A stretch of 9,765 nt of DNA from Collinsella sp. (GTDB taxonomy: Bacteria > Actinomycetota > Coriobacteriia > Coriobacteriales > Coriobacteriaceae). The notes below the pieces were generated by a model. The model saw nothing but the letters and a program-made list of their open reading frames with translations, had not been told where the DNA came from and did no database searches. The stretch covers positions 1 to 9,765 of the forward strand of contig WGSR01000042.1 in the NCBI GenBank assembly GCA_014871545.1. The letters are read 5' to 3'. A program made the translations under genes and the position numbers. Each line of letters starts with the position of its first letter. Position 1 is the first letter of the stretch. Shown here piece after piece: positions 7,074-9,765 of this stretch.

Positions 7074-8636
7074 ATGGCATTCGTTTCGCTCGCCATCATC
7101 GCACTCGTGGCCTTTGCGAGTCCTTTTATCGCCTCGGCGATTCCCGGAAAACCCGTTCCCGAGACGGTCTTTTTGCTCGTGCTCGGCGCGGTGCTGGGAC
7201 CCCATATGCTCGGCGTCATCCATGTAGATGCTGAGGTCTCGCTTGTGTCCGAGCTGGGCCTGGCCTTCTTGTTCCTGCTTGCCGGCTTTGAGATCGACCC
7301 CAAGAGCATCACGGGCGTCGAGGGGCGCTACGGCTTGGCGACGTGGGTCGTCACGTTTGGTATCGCCTGGCTTGCCGTGCGCTTTACCCCGTGGTTCTCG
7401 GTCAGTCATTTCGACGGTATCGCCGTGACGCTTGCCCTCACTTCGACGGCGCTCGGCACGCTCGTGCCCATCATGCGTGAGCGCTCGCTCACTGGCACGC
7501 GTGTGGGCGACTCGATTCTCGCGTATGGCACCTGGGGTGAGCTCGGCCCTGTGCTCGCCATGTCGGTGCTGCTGTCTGCCCGCACTGGCATCCAAACGCT
7601 CGTAATCCTTGGCTTGTTTGCGGTGGTTTGCGTGTTGCTGGCTGTGGTCCCAAGCCGCTCCAAGCGTGTCGGCAGCCGCTTCTTTGCGTTTGTCGAGGAA
7701 CGCGCCGATACCACGTCGCAGACCTTCGTGCGCCTGACGGTGCTCATCCTGGTCACGCTCGTGGCGTTCTCGGCCGTCTTTGATCTCGACATCGTGTTGG
7801 GTTCTTTTGCCGCCGGCTTTGTCTTGCGCTATATCATCCCCGAGGGCAACCATACGCTCGAGACCAAGCTCGATGGCCTGGCCTACGGCTTTTTGATTCC
7901 GGTATTCTTTACCGTATCGGGCGCAAAGATCGATCTGACGGCCGTGGCGTCGCGCCCGGGTCTGCTCGTGGGCTTTATCGTGGCGTTGTTGATTATTCGT
8001 GCCGTGCCCATTCTTATTTCTATGAGCATTTGTCCTGCGACGCGCGATGTGTCGGCGTATGGTCGCATTACCGTGGCCCTGTACTGCACCACGGCCCTGC
8101 CGATCATCGTTGCCGTGACAAGCGTTGCCGTCAACGCGGGCGCGCTGTCGCAAGATATTGCGTCGGTCATGGTTGCTGCCGGTGCCATCACGGTGTTCTT
8201 GATGCCGTTGCTCGCGCAGCTCTTCTACCGCGTGGTCGACGCCGCGCCGGTCGCCGCCGTGGCAGAAGTTGCCGAGCATCCATCCGATGCGCTCGACATC
8301 CTGCGCGCCCATCACGATTTGGCGAGCCTGCTCGCACGTGAGCACGAGCTGCTGACTTCGCATGGCCATGGTCGCGTATTCGAGGGCTTGCCTACGCTCG
8401 ATACGATTGCCGAGCGTCTTTCCGCCGAGGCGGCGAGCGGCCACATCGATGCCCGCATCGTGGACGCGGCGCATCTTCTTGCCGATAAGACCTATGGTGA
8501 TGAGGTCGACCCGTCCGAGCTGACCCCGCGCGAGCGTCGCCGCCTGGAGCGCGCCAAGCTCGCCGTGCGCGAATACCGCCGCCGCATGCTGGAGCTCTAT
8601 GCAAGAGAAGAAGCCGAGGACGACGACGGCAAGTAG
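7074..8636 (+). CDS. CPA2-type cation:proton antiporter
   Basis: Membrane exchanger of the monovalent cation:proton antiporter-2 family, expected to trade Na+ or K+ for H+ and to serve pH or ion balance. The 520-residue protein has about 11-13 hydrophobic segments in residues 1-385. Family-like segments are VFLLVLGAVLGPHMLG (32-47), the LGLAFLFLLAGFEID stretch (61-75), TLALTSTALGTLVPIMRE (119-136) and the kinked-helix stretch SAVFDLDIVLGSFAAGFVL (233-251), followed by LIPVFFTVSGAKIDL (274-288). Where KefC-like proteins have a conserved acidic helix, this one has YGTWGELGPVLA (151-162), so Glu156 may be the ion-coupling acid; that is an inference. Residues 386-520 form a hydrophilic, probably cytoplasmic tail without a recognisable Rossmann/TrkA-N or RCK glycine motif, ending in an arginine-rich helix (PRERRRLERAKLAVREYRRR, 485-504) and an acidic EEAEDDDG. 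ATG 7074 has GAGAAAGG upstream. Transported ion and direction are not determinable here. Confidence 0.87.
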   Translation: MAFVSLAIIALVAFASPFIASAIPGKPVPETVFLLVLGAVLGPHMLGVIHVDAEVSLVSELGLAFLFLLAGFEIDPKSITGVEGRYGLATWVVTFGIAWLAVRFTPWFSVSHFDGIAVTLALTSTALGTLVPIMRERSLTGTRVGDSILAYGTWGELGPVLAMSVLLSARTGIQTLVILGLFAVVCVLLAVVPSRSKRVGSRFFAFVEERADTTSQTFVRLTVLILVTLVAFSAVFDLDIVLGSFAAGFVLRYIIPEGNHTLETKLDGLAYGFLIPVFFTVSGAKIDLTAVASRPGLLVGFIVALLIIRAVPILISMSICPATRDVSAYGRITVALYCTTALPIIVAVTSVAVNAGALSQDIASVMVAAGAITVFLMPLLAQLFYRVVDAAPVAAVAEVAEHPSDALDILRAHHDLASLLAREHELLTSHGHGRVFEGLPTLDTIAERLSAEAASGHIDARIVDAAHLLADKTYGDEVDPSELTPRERRRLERAKLAVREYRRRMLELYAREEAEDDDGK

Positions 8637-8650
8637 TCGATACTCTCTCG

Positions 8651-8898
8651 GGGAAGCCGCGTCCCGCTTTGAAGGCTCGGAACGGGATGTGGTTTCCGAA
8701 ACGGGGGCCGTTGGGAAACTGTGTCCCGGAATGGGCGCTCAGAGTGGGATGCAGTTTCCGCGAGAGACCCGTTGCGGAAACGGTATCCCAGAATCGGCGT
8801 TCAAAACGGGGCGCTCTTTCCGAAACATGGCCCCGAGGGAAGCTGCGTCCCGGTCTGAGTCGGGACTGCGGGACACAGCTTCCCTTTCAAACAGAAGA
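8651..8898 (+). repeat. Four 62-base tandem units built of eight alternating inverted 16-mers (BIME-like array)
   Basis: Forward copies begin at 8651 (GGGAAGCCGCGTCCCG), 8713 (GGGAAACTGTGTCCCG), 8775 (CGGAAACGGTATCCCA) and 8837 (GGGAAGCTGCGTCCCG). Inverted copies begin at 8683 (CGGGATGTGGTTTCCG), 8745 (TGGGATGCAGTTTCCG), 8807 (CGGGGCGCTCTTTCCG) and 8869 (CGGGACACAGCTTCCC). Steps are 32, 30, 32, 30, 32, 30 and 32 bases, so the unit is 62 bases: arm 16, spacer 16, arm 16, spacer 14. Spacers also share traces of similarity (GAATGGGCGCTC and GAATCGGCGTTC; AAAC at the start of two of the 14-base spacers). Each 16-mer is itself an imperfect palindrome (GGGA...TCCC). Each unit can form a hairpin with 13-15 of 16 positions pairable as RNA. 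Since 62 is not a multiple of three, no reading frame is kept, which argues against a coding repeat. It sits in the 3' non-coding stretch of the antiporter gene, 15 bases after its stop and just before a terminator. The rest of the stretch 8637-8981, outside array and terminator, shows nothing recognisable. Confidence 0.9.
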
Positions 8899-8939
8899 AG
8901 GCGCGCTGCCTGCAGTTGATGCAGACGGCGCGCCTTCTT
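8895..8939. terminator. Bidirectional terminator between the convergent antiporter and SDR genes
   Basis: AAGAAGGCGCGC (8895-8906) and GCGCGCCTTCTT (8928-8939) are perfect 12-base reverse complements, and CTGCA (8910-8914) pairs with TGCAG (8920-8924) at the top. On the plus strand the stem is followed by TGTTGG after CTTCTT; on the minus strand by CTTCTTCTGTTTG. Placement between the ends of two convergent genes (8636 and 8982) fits a terminator shared by both. Confidence 0.82.
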
Positions 8940-8981
8940 TGTTGGACTATGTTGAGGCTGGGAGCTGAGGCTTGTGGTCCC

Positions 8982-9731
8982 TTAAGAGCGGGCGGCTCCG
9001 TCGACGGGGAGCACGGCGCCCGTGACGTAGGAGGACATGTCGCTCGCCAGGAAAACAAAGGCGTTGGCGACATCCTCGGGCTCGCCCATGCGACCCAGCG
9101 GAATGGTGGCGACGATGGGCTTAATAACCTCTTCGGGCAGGTTGGCGACCATATCGGTCTTGGTTACGCCAGGCGCGACGGCGTTGACGCGGATGCCCAT
9201 GGGGGCGAGCTCGCGCGAGAGCGACTGGACCATACCGTTGACGGCAAACTTGGACGTGGGATAGCCAACGCCGGAGGGCTGACCGTACTTGGCGACCATC
9301 GAACTCGTGGTGGTGATGGTGCCGCCATGACCTGCCTCGGTCATGATCTTGGCGGCTGCCTGGTGGCCATTAAAGACGGCGACGACGTTGAGGTCCATAA
9401 CCTTAGCGAACTCCTCGGCCGTGTAGTCCAAAAGGGGTGAGCGCTGGGAGATGCCGGCATTGTTGACGACTGTATCCAAACCGCCCATATCGGCTGCAGC
9501 CTGGGTAAAGGCCTCGGTCACGGCCTCGAGCGAGGTGAGGTCGCAGGAGCGGCCCCAGACCTTGGCGTCGGGATAGGCGGCCGCCAACTTCTCAACGGCC
9601 GCGTCGGCAGTCTCCTGGCGTGAGCCAAAGACGGTGACGGCAGCGCCTTCCTCGATAAAACGGCAGGCGATCGCATAGCCGATACCGCGCGTGCCTCCGG
9701 TGATGATTGTTTTCTTGCCCTCGAGCAACAT
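8982..9731 (-). CDS. SDR-family oxidoreductase, FabG/BaiA-like
   Basis: Classical short-chain dehydrogenase/reductase that interconverts a hydroxyl and a keto group with a nicotinamide cofactor in the cytosol. ATG 9731 was chosen because AGAGGA stands six bases upstream; the ATG at 9746 would add five residues and overlap that site. The 249-residue protein has the cofactor loop TGGTRGIG (11-18), NNAG (90-93), catalytic Asn115, Ser144, Tyr157 and Lys161 (YPTSK), the APG segment (186-188) and the closing FLASDMSSYVTG..LPVDGA typical of the fold. Ser37-Arg38 after the second beta strand suggest NADP(H). FabG (3-oxoacyl-ACP reductase) is the default label, but no fatty-acid genes adjoin. Stretches such as TIITGGTRGIGYA, VFGSRQET, AAYPDAKVWG, SGVGYPTSK and VAPGVTKTDM resemble the bile-acid 3-alpha-hydroxysteroid dehydrogenase BaiA as I recall it. 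Substrate is undetermined. It converges on the antiporter gene and shares its terminator; its promoter lies at or beyond the window end. Confidence 0.9.
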   Translation of the reverse strand: MLLEGKKTIITGGTRGIGYAIACRFIEEGAAVTVFGSRQETADAAVEKLAAAYPDAKVWGRSCDLTSLEAVTEAFTQAAADMGGLDTVVNNAGISQRSPLLDYTAEEFAKVMDLNVVAVFNGHQAAAKIMTEAGHGGTITTTSSMVAKYGQPSGVGYPTSKFAVNGMVQSLSRELAPMGIRVNAVAPGVTKTDMVANLPEEVIKPIVATIPLGRMGEPEDVANAFVFLASDMSSYVTGAVLPVDGAARS

Positions 9732-9765
9732 GGTGCTTCCTCTCATCGCGGGCGGACATTCGCAG

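Noticed and set aside
6708..8474. 588-codon open frame on the - strand
   Set aside because: Antisense to the antiporter gene and running into the purL frame; very rich in Arg, His, Asp and Gly with no hydrophobic core, as expected of a shadow frame.
8651..8898. CRISPR array
   Set aside because: Repeats are only 16 bases, alternate in orientation, differ from copy to copy and have 14-16 base spacers that resemble one another. No cas gene is near.
8599..8919. 106-codon open frame across the repeat array
   Set aside because: It overlaps the antiporter end, and the 62-base unit is not a multiple of three, so each repeat is read in a different frame. It is more likely non-coding.

Overview
The window reads as ordinary chromosome of a moderately high-GC bacterium, most likely a gut actinobacterium of the class Coriobacteriia (Collinsella-like). 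That assignment is an inference from codon usage, from GTG/ATG starts with AGGA-type ribosome binding sites, and from the look of the proteins; no rRNA or other marker gene is present to prove it. No phage, transposase, CRISPR array or tRNA was seen.

Layout, left to right: (1) the C-terminal two thirds of a KdgT-type 2-keto-3-deoxygluconate permease (+), closed by a strong hairpin terminator. (2) A membrane-anchored GGDEF diguanylate cyclase (+), with two small hairpins in the leader before it. (3) A convergent EamA/DMT-family exporter (-). (4) A large single-chain phosphoribosylformylglycinamidine synthase, purL (-), with a textbook terminator 38 bases after its stop. (5) A 184-base divergent promoter region. 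(6) A CPA2-type cation:proton antiporter (+) with a 135-residue hydrophilic tail. (7) A 345-base non-coding stretch between the convergent antiporter and dehydrogenase genes. (8) An SDR-family oxidoreductase (-) that resembles bile-acid dehydrogenases of the BaiA type. The genes do not form one pathway: each appears to be its own transcription unit bounded by hairpins, apart from purL and the EamA gene, which lie in the same direction.

The least explained feature is in region 7. Eight copies of an imperfectly palindromic 16-mer (consensus about GGGAARCTGYGTCCCG) alternate strictly in orientation, with start-to-start steps of 32, 30, 32, 30, 32, 30 and 32 bases. They therefore make a 62-base tandem unit repeated four times. 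Each unit can fold into one hairpin with a 16-position stem and a 16-base loop, and most differences between arms are G-U compatible on the + strand. The array ends just before a bidirectional terminator. The architecture resembles enterobacterial BIME (alternating REP) elements, but the sequence is not one I recognise.
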